From Aureococcus anophagefferens (taxonomy: Eukaryota > Sar > Pelagophyceae > Pelagomonadales > Pelagomonadaceae): DNA of 64,000 nt. Under the pieces are notes generated by a model. The model saw nothing but the letters and a program-made list of their open reading frames with translations. It was not told the DNA's origin and did no database searches. Position 1 is the stretch's first letter. The number at the start of each line of letters is the position of its first letter. Both the position numbers and the translations under genes were made by a program. Shown piece by piece: positions 47,788-57,059 of this stretch. The stretch covers positions 216,802-280,801 of the forward strand of contig NW_008705586.1 in NCBI RefSeq assembly GCF_000186865.1. Reading direction: 5' to 3'.

Positions 47788-47946
47788 GACCCACGGCGAA
47801 AGATAAGGAGACTGGACGTGATTATAGCGCCCGAGGGCGAGGGGCGCCCGCGGGCGGCGTCAGGGGGTCGCGCGCGGTCGTCAAGGGGCGCGAGAGAGAG
47901 AGAGAGGGGCCGGCGGCGGTCGCGGGGCCGCGGCCGCGCGGGGGAG

Positions 47947-49441
47947 CTAGCGGCCGCCGGGCCGCATGGCGGAGGAGGAGGTCGTGACGACGCGGGGCGA
48001 GGCGACGGTGGCGTCGGCCGCGCCGCCGTCGCGCTTGGAGAGCGCGCCCGCGGGGCGCTGGCCCGCGGCGGCGCCGGACGCGGGCGCGGCGCCGCCGCCG
48101 CTCGCCGCGCGGCGGTCGCCGGAGCCCGACGGCGGCGCGGCGCCCGGCGCGCCGGCGCGGGCGCGGTCGTAGTTCGGGTTCGACGCGCCCGTGGACGCGC
48201 GGCGCGCGGACCGCGGGTCCGTCGCGTCGCCGCGCTTGGCCTCGTCGAGGTCGAGCGGCGGCGCGCGGTACGCGGCGGCGTACTCGGCCGTGCCGCGGCC
48301 GTCGCTCACCTTGCGGTCGCCGTCGTCGGCCTTGGCCTCGCCCTCCTTGTAGCGCTTGTCGTCCGCGGGCGGCGGCGCCGCGCCCGCGGGCGGCGCCGCG
48401 CCCGCGGCGTCCGCGCCGCCGGACGGGCCCGCGCGCTCGGGCCCGAGGCGGCTCCGCTCCTGCTGCATGTTCTGGACCGTCCAGTCGTACATGTTGTCGT
48501 ACTGGAAGCCCTTGCGGTAGAAGAGCTCCTTGAAGAGGCGCTTGAGGTACGCGTAGTCGGGCCGGTCCTCGAAGCGGAGGCTCCGGCAGTACTCGAAGTA
48601 ACTGCGAAACTCGGCGGGGAAGCCCTTGCACAGGCTCTCCGTCGACGTGGACATCTTGCGGTCCATGATGCGCTCGTACTTGAGCTTCTTCGTGTTCGCC
48701 TTGAGGCCCTGCCACGGCAGCGACCCGCGGATGAGGTACATGAGCACGTAGCCCAGGCTCTCCAGGTCGTCGCGCCGGCTCTGCTCGATGCCGATGTGCG
48801 TGTTGATGGACGCGTAGCGCGCCGTGCCCGTCAGGTTCTTGTTCTCGCGGTAGGGGATGTGCTGGTGGCTCCGCGGGTCCCGGTACTTCTTCGCGAGCCC
48901 AAAGTCGATGACGTGGATGACGTGCTGGCGCTTGCCCAGCCCGATGAGGAAGTTGTCCGGCTTGACGTCGCGGTGGATGAAGGACTTGGTGTGCACGTAC
49001 TCGAGGCGGCTCACGAGCTGGTCCGCGAGCATGAGCACCGTCTTCAGGTTGAACTTGCGGCCGCAGTAGTTGAACAGGTCCTCGAGGGACGGGCCCAGCA
49101 GGTCCATGACCATGACGTTGTAGTCGCCCTCGACGCCGTACCACCGCACGTTCGACACGCCCACGCCGCCGTGGAGGATGCGGTAGATCTTCGACTCGTA
49201 GAGCAGCTGCGGGTGCCTGCGGGACGGCCGCGCGTCGGGGCACACCGGGCGGCGGCGCGCGCGGTCGCGCGCCCGCGCGCGAAATAGAGAGGGCGCGGCG
49301 CGCGCGCTTGGATTTCACGGACTCGAGCTTGATCGCGACCTCCTCGCCGGACGTGAGGTTCGTCCCGAGGTAGATGTCGCCGAACGACCCGGAGCCGATC
49401 TTCCGCCCGAGGCGGTACTTCTTCCCGACGCGGAGCTCCAT
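47947..49441 (-). CDS. casein kinase 1 family protein kinase
   Basis: Exons are complement(49308-49441) and complement(47947-49216), giving 467 residues. The kinase starts at [20 protein letters not shown], with VAIKLES supplying the Lys. Across the 91-nt intron the chain reads [20 protein letters not shown], exactly the CK1 form. Also present are [20 protein letters not shown], the catalytic loop [25 protein letters not shown] in place of DFG-APE, and the CK1 substrate segment ([22 protein letters not shown]). The 170-residue tail is low-complexity, Ala/Gly/Pro-rich and basic. The only splice solution seen is a GC-AG intron at 49217-49307. CK1 acts in vesicle traffic, the circadian clock and cell division. 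Confidence 0.95.
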
Positions 49442-50107
49442 GGCGCGCGGGCCCGGGCGCGGCCTCCCGCGCGGCTCGTCGACGGGGCGCGCGCGTCCCG
49501 CGCCGCCCGACCTGCTTTTTCGCCGCTCCGCTCCGCCCGACGCCGCGTCGCGCGTCCCCGAAGTTCCGGCGGGCCTACGCGTGGGGCGCGTCGCGACTCC
49601 CGCGCCGCGCGCCGCCCCGGCGAGCCCCGGCCCGCGCCGCCCCGCCCCGCCCGCCGCCCGGCCCCGCGCCCCTGCCCGAAAGCGGGATTTTCCGGCGAGG
49701 TCGCGGTCGACGTCCGTCGACCCCGCCGAGGAAGCGGGGCGCAGCGCGGGTCCGGGCTGGGGGAGTGGGTCGTGCGTCGGGCCCGCCCCGCCCCCCGTCG
49801 CAGAAAATTCAGCTACCACGCCGCGTCTATACCGATTACCACTCCGCGCTCGCCGGCACGATCCGACTGGTAGTGGCGCCTCGCGAGGCCGATACGGCCG
49901 CAGCGCATCTAGATCCCGCAACGGCAGTGTGTCGCGACGCCGGCCGTACCTGTGCGGACGCGCCTGTCGTCGTCGGTGTCGGGCCGCCGCGAGCCAGGAA
50001 TGGGGTCCGAACTCGCCGATCTCGTCCCTGGAGCTCGATTCCCGTTCTGGGTTCGCGACAGCATTTATAAAACAAGCGACGACGATCGTCCGGCTTCTGG
50101 TGCAAGC
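49442..50107. other. 666-bp divergent promoter region
   Basis: This lies between the CK1 start (minus) and the START-like start (plus). The CK1-proximal half is extremely C-rich on the + strand; the distal half (about 49,800-50,070) is close to balanced composition. No gene is called. Open frames here are compositional. Confidence 0.5.
50064..50070 (+). promoter_or_regulatory. TATA-like box
   Basis: TTTATAA lies 38 bp before the first ATG of the START-like gene, in a locally AT-richer context (GCATTTATAAAAC). A start site about 30 bp downstream would leave a leader of only about ten bases. The role is inferred from position. Confidence 0.4.
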
Positions 50108-50155
50108 ATGGCGCGCCGCGGCGTCCTTCGTCCGGCTTCTGGTGCAAGCATGGCG
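50087..50155. repeat. 42-bp-period tandem duplication of a start-codon region
   Basis: A 27-bp segment ending GTGCAAGCATGGCG occurs at 50087-50113 and 50129-50155. Each copy carries an in-frame ATG (50108 and 50150), so the gene has two nearly identical initiation contexts. Confidence 0.9.
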
Positions 50156-51271
50156 TGCCGGCGCGGCCTGGTCGCCGCCTTTGCGCTGATCCACGTGGCC
50201 CGCGGCGTCGACGACGCCTTCGCCAAGAAGGCGACCCTGACGTCCATCGACGGCTACCCGAAGCCGACCTGCATGTGCCGCACGACGCTCGACGGTGACC
50301 TCGAGGAGGTGCTCGAGGCGCTCCTCGACGGCGAGAGCCACCGGCACTGGGTGAGCCGCCTCGAGGAATCGGTCGTCGTCGCGCCGCGGACGTCCACCGT
50401 CGCCGACGCGCCCGTCGAGGAGCTCGTCTACTACCGCTTCGCGCTGCCGTTCCCGGCGTGGGACCGCCAGGTCTCGGCGGCGCTCTTCTGCGACCGCCTC
50501 GGCGAGGGCCGCGCGCGCGTCGAGCTGCGGCGCGTGAGCCTGCCGGACTCGGCGCTGCCGCCGCCGCCGGGCGCCGGCGACGGCGCGCCGCTCCCGCGGA
50601 CGCCCGAGGGCTTCGGCGCCGCGGCGCCGCCGCGGGCGCCGTCGAGCGAGCGTTCCAAGATCGCGCGCGGGACCGACGCGCTCCGCGCCGCGCTCGCCGA
50701 GAGGTGCGTCGCGGGCCTCGACCGCGCCACGGCCCTCGCGCCGCCGGGCCTGCGCAAGGGCCTCGCGGGGCTGCGGCCGCCGTCGGCGGCGCCCATGTCG
50801 CCGACGCTCGAGGCGGAGCTCCACTCGCGGAAGAACTGCGTGACCCTGCCGGCCTTCCGCGTCACCTACCTCCTCGGCGCGGCGGCCGTGGCCGAGGGCG
50901 AACCGGCGAGGACCGAGGTCGAGCTCATCCTCGGCGCGGACCCGGGCATCCGGTGCCCGCCGGTGCTCCTCAACTGGGGCCTCTGCCACGCGGACCGCAC
51001 GCTCGAGATGCTCCAGGGCCAGATCGACGAGAAGCGCGAGGCCCGCGCGGCCCGCGAGGCCGCCGAAGCGCCGCCGGGCAGCGACTGGCCCTTCCGCCTC
51101 GAGCAGAACCCGCTCGTGCTCGCGTCGAAGCGCGCGCGCGCAGAGGCGGGCTCGCTCCTCGACCGCCTCAGACTGCCGCAACTCCCGCGGCCGCCGCGCC
51201 TCTTCCCCGGCCCGGGCAAGGGCGCCGGCGCGCCCTTCCCCGTCACGCCCGCGTCCATGCGGGGCGGTTAA
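50108..51271 (+). CDS. START/SRPBCC-like lipid-binding domain protein, secretory leader
   Basis: 387 residues from the first ATG, 373 from the second (50150), which gives a clean signal peptide ([19 protein letters not shown]). The next 120 residues read like the first half of a START-type helix-grip domain: [68 protein letters not shown]. Residues about 260-320 ([43 protein letters not shown]) would be the closing strands and helix after a disordered insert. The lipid ligand is unknown. The stop is 15 bp from the CLC gene's stop. Confidence 0.6.
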   Translation: MARRGVLRPASGASMACRRGLVAAFALIHVARGVDDAFAKKATLTSIDGYPKPTCMCRTTLDGDLEEVLEALLDGESHRHWVSRLEESVVVAPRTSTVADAPVEELVYYRFALPFPAWDRQVSAALFCDRLGEGRARVELRRVSLPDSALPPPPGAGDGAPLPRTPEGFGAAAPPRAPSSERSKIARGTDALRAALAERCVAGLDRATALAPPGLRKGLAGLRPPSAAPMSPTLEAELHSRKNCVTLPAFRVTYLLGAAAVAEGEPARTEVELILGADPGIRCPPVLLNWGLCHADRTLEMLQGQIDEKREARAAREAAEAPPGSDWPFRLEQNPLVLASKRARAEAGSLLDRLRLPQLPRPPRLFPGPGKGAGAPFPVTPASMRGG

Positions 51272-51286
51272 AATTTCTTTGTGTTT

Positions 51287-53947
51287 TTAGACGAGGTCCG
51301 CGAGCTCCGCGGCGGTCGCCTCGAGCTCCGTGGGGTCGTCGCCGTCGCAGACCGTCGCGGCCTCGCTGTCGGCGCGCCTCGACCGGTAGTCGTTGACGTG
51401 GAAGGGCAGCAGGTCCTGGCGCGTGAGCATGCCGACGGCGCGGTTGTCGACGTCGACGACGACGATCGCGCGGAGCCCGAGCGTGCGGTAGAGGATGAGG
51501 GCCCGCGCGAGGGAGAAGTCGGCCTGGACCTTGATGGCCGAGGCGTGGACGTAGCTGCCGAGCTCCACGGGCGTCCCGTCGCCCTTGACGAGCGCGAGGA
51601 GCCGCGACTCCTCTCGCGCGTCCAAGATCGGCCGCGTCGCGGGCGACGACAGGTGCTGGAGCTGCGAGAGGCGGAGCGGGTCTTCGCCGCCGTCGTCGTC
51701 GTCGGCGCCGTCGTCGGCGGGGCCGTCGTCGTCGCCGCTCCTCGACGGCATCCGGGCGCCCCGCTCGCGCGTCGACGGCATCTGGACGCCCTCGAGGCCG
51801 CCGTCGCCGGGCGCCCGGACGCCGGCGGGCTCGACGCGCTCGGCCGCGTGGCGCCGGAGCACGGCGAGGAGGTGGTCGCGCGTGATCGTGCCGCAGCAGC
51901 GGCCGTCGCTCGGCCGAAGCACGGGGAAGGTGTGGTGCCGCGCGGCCGCGAGGAGCGCGGCCGCGTCCGTCGCCGTCGTCGTCGTGTAGGCGCATTTCGG
52001 GTCCGGGGACATGGCGTCGGTCACGGGCAGCACGTCCAATCCCCCCGGCCCGACGTCGTAGTGCTTGTCGCTCGACTCGAGGAGCACGGGCACGGACTTG
52101 GTCTCCAGCAGCACGTGGTAGAGGCTCTCGGCCTGGAGCTTGATGGCCACGGTCCGCGAGACGAGCACGGCGAACATGACCGGCAGCAGCAGCGCGACGT
52201 CGTCCGTGATCTCGTAGAGGATCACCGTCAGCGAGATCGTCAGGCGCGTCACGCCCGAGAAGACGGACGCGGCGCCGAGCACGGCCCAGACCTAGGAAGA
52301 ACGGGTCGGGAACACGCGAACGCTCGTCGTCGGACGCCGCATCAAGGACGCCCGGGTCGCCCCAGAGGTCGCTCCCGTCCGGGTCGACGTCGAGGACCGC
52401 GGCGACGGACGCGCCCAAGAGGCGGCCGAGGAGCGCGCCCATGATCAGCAAAGGAATCACGTTGCCCGTCGCCGGGCTCAGGCCCATGGCGCTCACCGCG
52501 GCCCAGAAATAGACGCCGAAGCAGAGCGCGAGCGCCTGCGACGCGCGTCGGTCGTCGTCTTTCTATCCCGGTCCGCGTCTCTCGGACGTCGTCTCGGCCG
52601 CGGGACGCCGGCTCGCGCCGTCGGCTCGAACGCGCGGTGCGTCTGCCGACTAAACAGCCGCGTCACCGTCTCCTCGCCGCCCGTCAACAGCAGCGCGGCG
52701 CCGCGCGCGACGCGCCGGTCGTCGCACCAGTAGCGCATGTAGGCCTCCTCGAGCTGCTGCGCGTGGCAGTCGCCGTCGCCGCACGCCGTGTCGCAGCCGA
52801 GCGCGAACGACGCGCCCAGAAAGACGAGCGCCGTCGCGAGCGCGACGGAAGCGGCCTCGAGCACCTTCTTCGGCCGCGTGTCGTTCGTGCGCCACCGCGC
52901 GCGGAGCGCGGCCTGCGCGGCCTGCGCGCGGATGAAGAGCGCGCCGAGCGCGCCGCCGGGCACGCCGCAGCACGCGGCCGCCGCGAAGTGGAGCACGTGC
53001 GACCGGCGCGCCGCGGACGTGATGTGGAAGAGCACGAGCGCGCGGCTGCGGATCGGGCCGAAGCCGCCGGCGCCGACGGCGAGGAGCACGTCGCGCGTCG
53101 TCGTCGCGACGGCGCACGCGAAGAAGACGCGCCAGCTCAGCTCCGTGGACCAGAAGCTCGCGACCTCCTCCGCGGCGAAGAGCAGCCCGCCGATGGGCGC
53201 CCCAAAGGCCGCGGACACGCCGCAGGCCGCGCCCAGGGACACGTGGTCCCGCAGGTCCCGCGAGTTGCGGAGCGCGGGAAACGCGCGCGGGAAGTTGAGC
53301 CCGAGCGCGGCCGACTCCGCCTGGCTCAAACCCCGCCCGATGATCGCGCCGAGGTGGATCATGGGCCCCTCGGGCCCCGCCGCGAGGCCCGACGCGACGG
53401 CGCCTACCGAGCACGACTGTGATGATGTCTCATTGTTTTCAAATCTCTCGAAAGCCGTCACGGCCACAGGACGCTGGACGGCGCAGGCGCAGGACGCGAA
53501 CTTGGCCAGCGCCGTCCGCAGGTTGAACGCCTCGCGGATCGTGATGCCGTTGAGGTACGCGATGACCTCGGGCACGCCGCTGCTCGACGCCGCGGGCGCG
53601 CCGTAGGCCGTGATGGCCGCGGCCACGCCCGCGAGCGCGAAGGCGCTCGACCCGGCCCAGAGCGCCGCGAGCCACATGGTTTTGTCCGTCGCGAGGCGTT
53701 CGAGGACCGCGAGGCGGCCGCCCTCGAGCGCGAAGAGCGCCGTCTTCAGCCCGAAGCCGACGCAGCCCGTCGTCAACCCGATCAGCGCGGCCATGCACCA
53801 GCGCTGCGAGCCCGGCGACAGCGCCGCGGGCCGGAGGGACCGCGCGCCCTTGCGATAGGCCGCGCTGTTCGGCGGCAGGTACTGGATCGACTCGTAGCTC
53901 CGCAGGCGCCGCGCGTCCGCGTCGCTCGGGTGCCGGTGGCCGCCCAT
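51287..53947 (-). CDS. CLC-family chloride channel/transporter with CBS domains
   Basis: Exons are complement(53473-53947), (52607-53403), (52350-52535) and (51287-52291), giving 820 residues. Introns are 69, 71 and 58 nt; the first two are introner-like elements, and the last joins DPG to VWAVLGAASVFSGVTRLTIS exactly as in CLCs. Selectivity-filter regions are SSSGVPEVIAYLNG (GSGIPE variant), ASGLAAGPEGPMIH with the gating Glu, and GLSPATGNVIPLLIMGALLG in place of GxFxP. Two C-terminal CBS domains follow (VTDAMSPDPKCAYTTTTATD and IKVQADFSLARALILYRTLG...AIVVVDVDNRAVGMLTR), separated by a long acidic insert. It would carry chloride, or exchange chloride for protons, in an internal or plasma membrane. 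This is the most intron-rich gene in the window. Confidence 0.9.
52536..52610 (-). mobile_element. introner-like element D (71-nt intron in CLC gene)
   Basis: On the minus strand it reads CGGC|GTCCCGCGGCCGAGAC, then GTCCGAGAGACG, ending in GCGCGTCGCAG. Flanking 8-mers match 6/8 (GCGCGAGC at 52611-52618, GCGCTCGC at 52528-52535). The family core GGCCG-GACGACG-TCCGAGAGA is kept, but the 3' end has diverged to CAG. It looks like an older insertion than B and C. Confidence 0.65.
53404..53476 (-). mobile_element. introner-like element C (69-nt intron in CLC gene)
   Basis: On the minus strand it reads CAGC|GTCCTGTGGCCGTGAC, then GGCTTTCGAGAGATTTG and CAATGAGACATC, ending in CTCGGTAG. It has a perfect 8-bp flanking duplication (GCGCCGTC, at 53477-53484 and 53396-53403). 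It is a multiple of three and free of in-frame stops, so a retained copy would still be translated. Splicing predicts four extra residues just before ASGLAAGPEGP. Confidence 0.85.
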
Positions 53948-54046
53948 GCTGTCTGGACAAGCGCGGCGCTCTCAGCGCTTGCGAGATGGGCTGCCCATCG
54001 ACGGATCCATGCTTAAGCGAGGGGCAACTGAACGTCAAGTGACCCC

Positions 54047-55921
54047 ATGTATCTCTTGAAAAATAACTCCTCTGCTGGGCCAGACAGAGCTCGCATAGAA
54101 ACCGTGCCAAGCATGGGCGACGGCGGGGTGACCTGGAAGGTCAAGGGCGAGAAGCCGATGGCGACGATCGACCTCGGCTGGTTCATGTGCTGCAGCAGCA
54201 ACGAGAAGGACATGGACATGCAGACCAACGCCCCGGGTGAGAAGGAGGAGGAGGAGGAGGACGACGACGACGACGCGCCGGCGGAGCGCGTCGAGCCCGT
54301 GCCCCTCGAAAGCGACAACGCCGAGCCCTACGCGCCCGCGCGCGAGGAGCCCGAGGAGATGACGGCCATGGAGCGCATGGCCGCGCGCGCGGCCGCGCGC
54401 GCGGCCGCGGAGGCCGACGCCGAGGCGCGCGCCGAGGCGTCGCGGCGGCTCCAGGCCGAGGAGGAGGCGGCCGCCGACGACGCGCGGTCGACGCGGGAGC
54501 GCGCCGAGGCCGACGCCGCCGAGGCGGCGCGCGCCGCGGAGCGCCTCGCGGCCGCGGCGGCCGCGGGCGACGACGGCGGCGCGGGCGGCGCGGACGCCGC
54601 GGCGCCGCCCGCGCCGGCGTCGCCGCCGCCGTCGCCGCCGCCCGCGTCCGCCGCGGGCGCCCTCTTCGGCGCGACGCCGAAGCCCGCGCCGCCGTCGCCC
54701 GCGGCGTCGACGCCGCCCTCGAGCCCGCCGACGTCGCCCGGGTCGCCGAAGACGGGCTTCTTCAAGAAGGCGCCGCCGCCCGAGCCCCCCGCGGACCCCA
54801 AGGCCGAGGCCGTCGTCCTCTCCGGCGTGCTCTCGCGCAAGAAGGCGGGCTACGTCATGAGCTCCTACAGGAAGCAGCGGTGCGCGGTCGTCCGCAACCG
54901 CCGCGACCGGGGCGTCAACATCGGCCCCGCGCTCGTGTTCGCGGACGCGAAGACGGGCGCGCTCCTCGGCACGTCGCCCCTCGACGGCTGCGACGTCGCC
55001 CCGCGCAAGGACAACAAGGTCGGCTTCGAGGTGTCGCGCGGCGGCAGAAAGACGGACGCGCTCCGCGCGTCGACGGTCGTCGACCGCGACGCGTGGGTCA
55101 AGGTCCTCGGCGACGAGCTCGACGCCTGGGCCGCGTCGTTGCGAGCGTTGCCGCCCAGAGAGCTCAAGCGGCGCCGGTCGTCCATCGCCGCGGCCCAGGC
55201 GCGGGAGGAGGCGCGCGCGGCCGCGGAGGAGTTCGAGGCGGCCTCGGCCGCGGAGAGGGAGGCCGAGGGCGAGGCCGCGCGGGCCAAGGAGATCGCCGAC
55301 GCCGAGGCCGAGCGCGCCGCCGAATTCGAGGAGAGCGAGGACCCGCGGCCGAAGCTCCACCGCGCGGCGACCGTCGGGCCCGGGAGCCACCCGGCCTATC
55401 GAACGCCCGAGACGGGCGCGTTCGGCGGGCCGCCCGTACAGGGCGAGTACGAGGTCGTCATCTCGCACCCGGGGCCCATGGGCTTCAAGATCGTGCTCGA
55501 CCGCAGCCCCGGCGGCGGCAGCGCCATCGTCGTCGACACCGTGAACCCGGGGGGGCAGGCGGACCGCGCGGGCATGCTCCGGCGGTCGCGCCTCGTCGCC
55601 GTCGCCGGCGCGTCCGTCAAGACGGGCCGCCGCGCGTCGACGATCGACGTCTACGGCATCCTGGGCATCGACAAGGACGCCGACGACGCCGCGATCCGCA
55701 GGGCCTACAAGAAGACGTCGCTCAAGGCGCACCCGGACCGCGGCGGCCGCACGTCCATCTTCCAGAAGGTCAAGAAGGCCCACGACGTCCTCTCCGACGA
55801 GCAGGCCCGCCGCGACTACGACGCCCAGGCCGACTCCGTCGACTTCGAGAAGGCGCTCCACCTCCTCAAGAACGCCGCGCGGCCGCTGGCCATCTCCCTG
55901 ATCCGCCCCGTCGGCCTCTAG
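54047..55921 (+). CDS. PH - PDZ - DnaJ multidomain protein
   Basis: 624 residues; the ATG at 54113 (MGDGGVTWKV) is an alternative start. An acidic and Ala-rich coiled region is followed by a Pro/Ser linker. A PH-like domain spans about 265-365 (VLSGVLSRKKAGYVMSSYRK, FADAKTGALLGTSPLDGC, DRDAWVKVLGDELDAW, the last being the PH C-terminal helix). A PDZ-like domain follows at about 465-525 (GEYEVVISHPGPMGFKIVLD, SAIVVDTVNPGGQADRAGML). A J-domain closes the protein (DVYGILGIDKDADDAAIRRA, KAHPDRGG with the HPD motif, KKAHDVLSDEQARRDYDAQA). It should target Hsp70 to a membrane- or scaffold-linked client. The domain combination is unusual. Confidence 0.8.
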   Translation: MYLLKNNSSAGPDRARIETVPSMGDGGVTWKVKGEKPMATIDLGWFMCCSSNEKDMDMQTNAPGEKEEEEEDDDDDAPAERVEPVPLESDNAEPYAPAREEPEEMTAMERMAARAAARAAAEADAEARAEASRRLQAEEEAAADDARSTRERAEADAAEAARAAERLAAAAAAGDDGGAGGADAAAPPAPASPPPSPPPASAAGALFGATPKPAPPSPAASTPPSSPPTSPGSPKTGFFKKAPPPEPPADPKAEAVVLSGVLSRKKAGYVMSSYRKQRCAVVRNRRDRGVNIGPALVFADAKTGALLGTSPLDGCDVAPRKDNKVGFEVSRGGRKTDALRASTVVDRDAWVKVLGDELDAWAASLRALPPRELKRRRSSIAAAQAREEARAAAEEFEAASAAEREAEGEAARAKEIADAEAERAAEFEESEDPRPKLHRAATVGPGSHPAYRTPETGAFGGPPVQGEYEVVISHPGPMGFKIVLDRSPGGGSAIVVDTVNPGGQADRAGMLRRSRLVAVAGASVKTGRRASTIDVYGILGIDKDADDAAIRRAYKKTSLKAHPDRGGRTSIFQKVKKAHDVLSDEQARRDYDAQADSVDFEKALHLLKNAARPLAISLIRPVGL

Positions 55922-55961
55922 ATAGAAGGCGCGCGTCACGAGGCACTCAGCATGGTTGTTT

Positions 55962-56131
55962 TAGTCCGGCGGTGTGTTAGTCTGGCGGCGGCGGCGGCGC
56001 CAGAGCTCGAGCGCGGCCGAGGAGGCGTTCTTGGCTACTTCGGGGGACACATTACAACGTAGAGGCGATGGTGCTAGTCCGGCGGTGTGTTAGTCTGGCG
56101 GCGGCGGCAGCGCCAGAGCTCGAGCGCGGCC
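55962..56131. repeat. 57-bp direct duplication (period 113 bp) at a convergent junction
   Basis: Copies at 55962-56018 and 56075-56131 are identical at 56 of 57 positions. The second is the 3' end of the METTL22-like gene; the first is a free-standing copy in the spacer. Both keep the PPD-stop coding end. Confidence 0.9.
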
Positions 56132-56901
56132 TCGTCGCCGCGGTCGTACGCGAGGCGCCGCGGCGGCAGCGGCAGCCGCTCCGCGTCGAGGCCGCCGAGG
56201 CGCGCGGCGAAGCGCCGGTAGCCGTGGGCGCGGACGCTCAGGCTCTCGGCCTCGAAGTTGAAGCGCTTCTCGAGCGCGAGCACGAGCTCGCGGCCCGGCC
56301 GCCGGTCGAGCGCCGTGGCTACCGCGTCGAAGAGCGCGTCCGTCGCGACGTCGTCGTAGACGCAGTCGGCCGCGACGAGGAGCGACGCGTCGCCGAGCGC
56401 GTCGTCGTCGTCCGCGTCGGCGTCGGCGTAGGCGCGCCACTCGAGGACCGCGGCGGCGAAGCGGCCGCCGCCGCGCGCTATCGCGGCCGCGTTCCTGTCG
56501 CCGTTCGCCGCCGCGAGCGCGACGGCGCCCGCGTGGCCGTCCGTCGCCAGGACGTCGGCGCCGAGCGTCGCCGCGAGCAGGCCCGCCGCGCCGACGCCGG
56601 CGCCCAGCTCCGCGAGCTTCACGGCGACGGGCGGATGCTCGAAAAAGTAGTCGCCGAGCAGCAACGCGCCGCGCCAGACCTGCAGGCCGACGTCGGCGAC
56701 GGGCGTCGCGAGGCGGTGCGCGAGCGCGACGGCCGCTTTCTTAGAACGCTTCCGCGGCGGCTCGAGGTCGCCGTCGGCGTCGACGACGCACGAGTGCTGT
56801 GTTGTTTGTTCGTCCTCCCAGCAGAGCGTCGTCACGCCGTCGCGCTGCGCGAGCTGCAGGTGCACGTCGCTGAGCACGTCGTCGCTGTCTTCATCGCTCA
56901 T
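56074..56901 (-). CDS. METTL22: METTL22-like protein methyltransferase
   Basis: 275 residues. The N-terminus has DVLSDVHLQL and, after a basic segment, VADVGLQVWRGALLLGDYFF, characteristic of METTL21/22-type lysine methyltransferases. The SAM site is LAELGAGVGAAGLLAATLGA, then DVLATDGHAGAVALAAANGD. The catalytic-side motif LLVAADCVYDDVATDALFDA and LVLALEKRFNFEAESLSVRA closely follow the METTL22 order. Family members methylate lysines in nuclear or chaperone proteins; the target here is unknown. The symbol denotes the family resemblance. Confidence 0.75.
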   Translation of the reverse strand: MSDEDSDDVLSDVHLQLAQRDGVTTLCWEDEQTTQHSCVVDADGDLEPPRKRSKKAAVALAHRLATPVADVGLQVWRGALLLGDYFFEHPPVAVKLAELGAGVGAAGLLAATLGADVLATDGHAGAVALAAANGDRNAAAIARGGGRFAAAVLEWRAYADADADDDDALGDASLLVAADCVYDDVATDALFDAVATALDRRPGRELVLALEKRFNFEAESLSVRAHGYRRFAARLGGLDAERLPLPPRRLAYDRGDEAALELWRCRRRQTNTPPD

Positions 56902-57059
56902 GGTTTGCCGTGTAGAAGCTTGTCTTTTCGAGAGCTCAGGCCTCCATGATCACTTGCGAGGAGCAGCCATGCCTCGGGCGGGCGCATGAAAAGGCTGCGG
57001 CACCTTCGGCGCGTTGCACTTCAACGTTCGAATGATTAATTCTCGGTCGAACAACTCGG

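Noticed and set aside
52292..52349. Third CLC intron as another introner-like element
   Set aside because: It starts GTCC and shares GACGACG with the family, but the exon flanks show no 8-bp repeat and there is no CAGC before the donor; treated as an ordinary intron.
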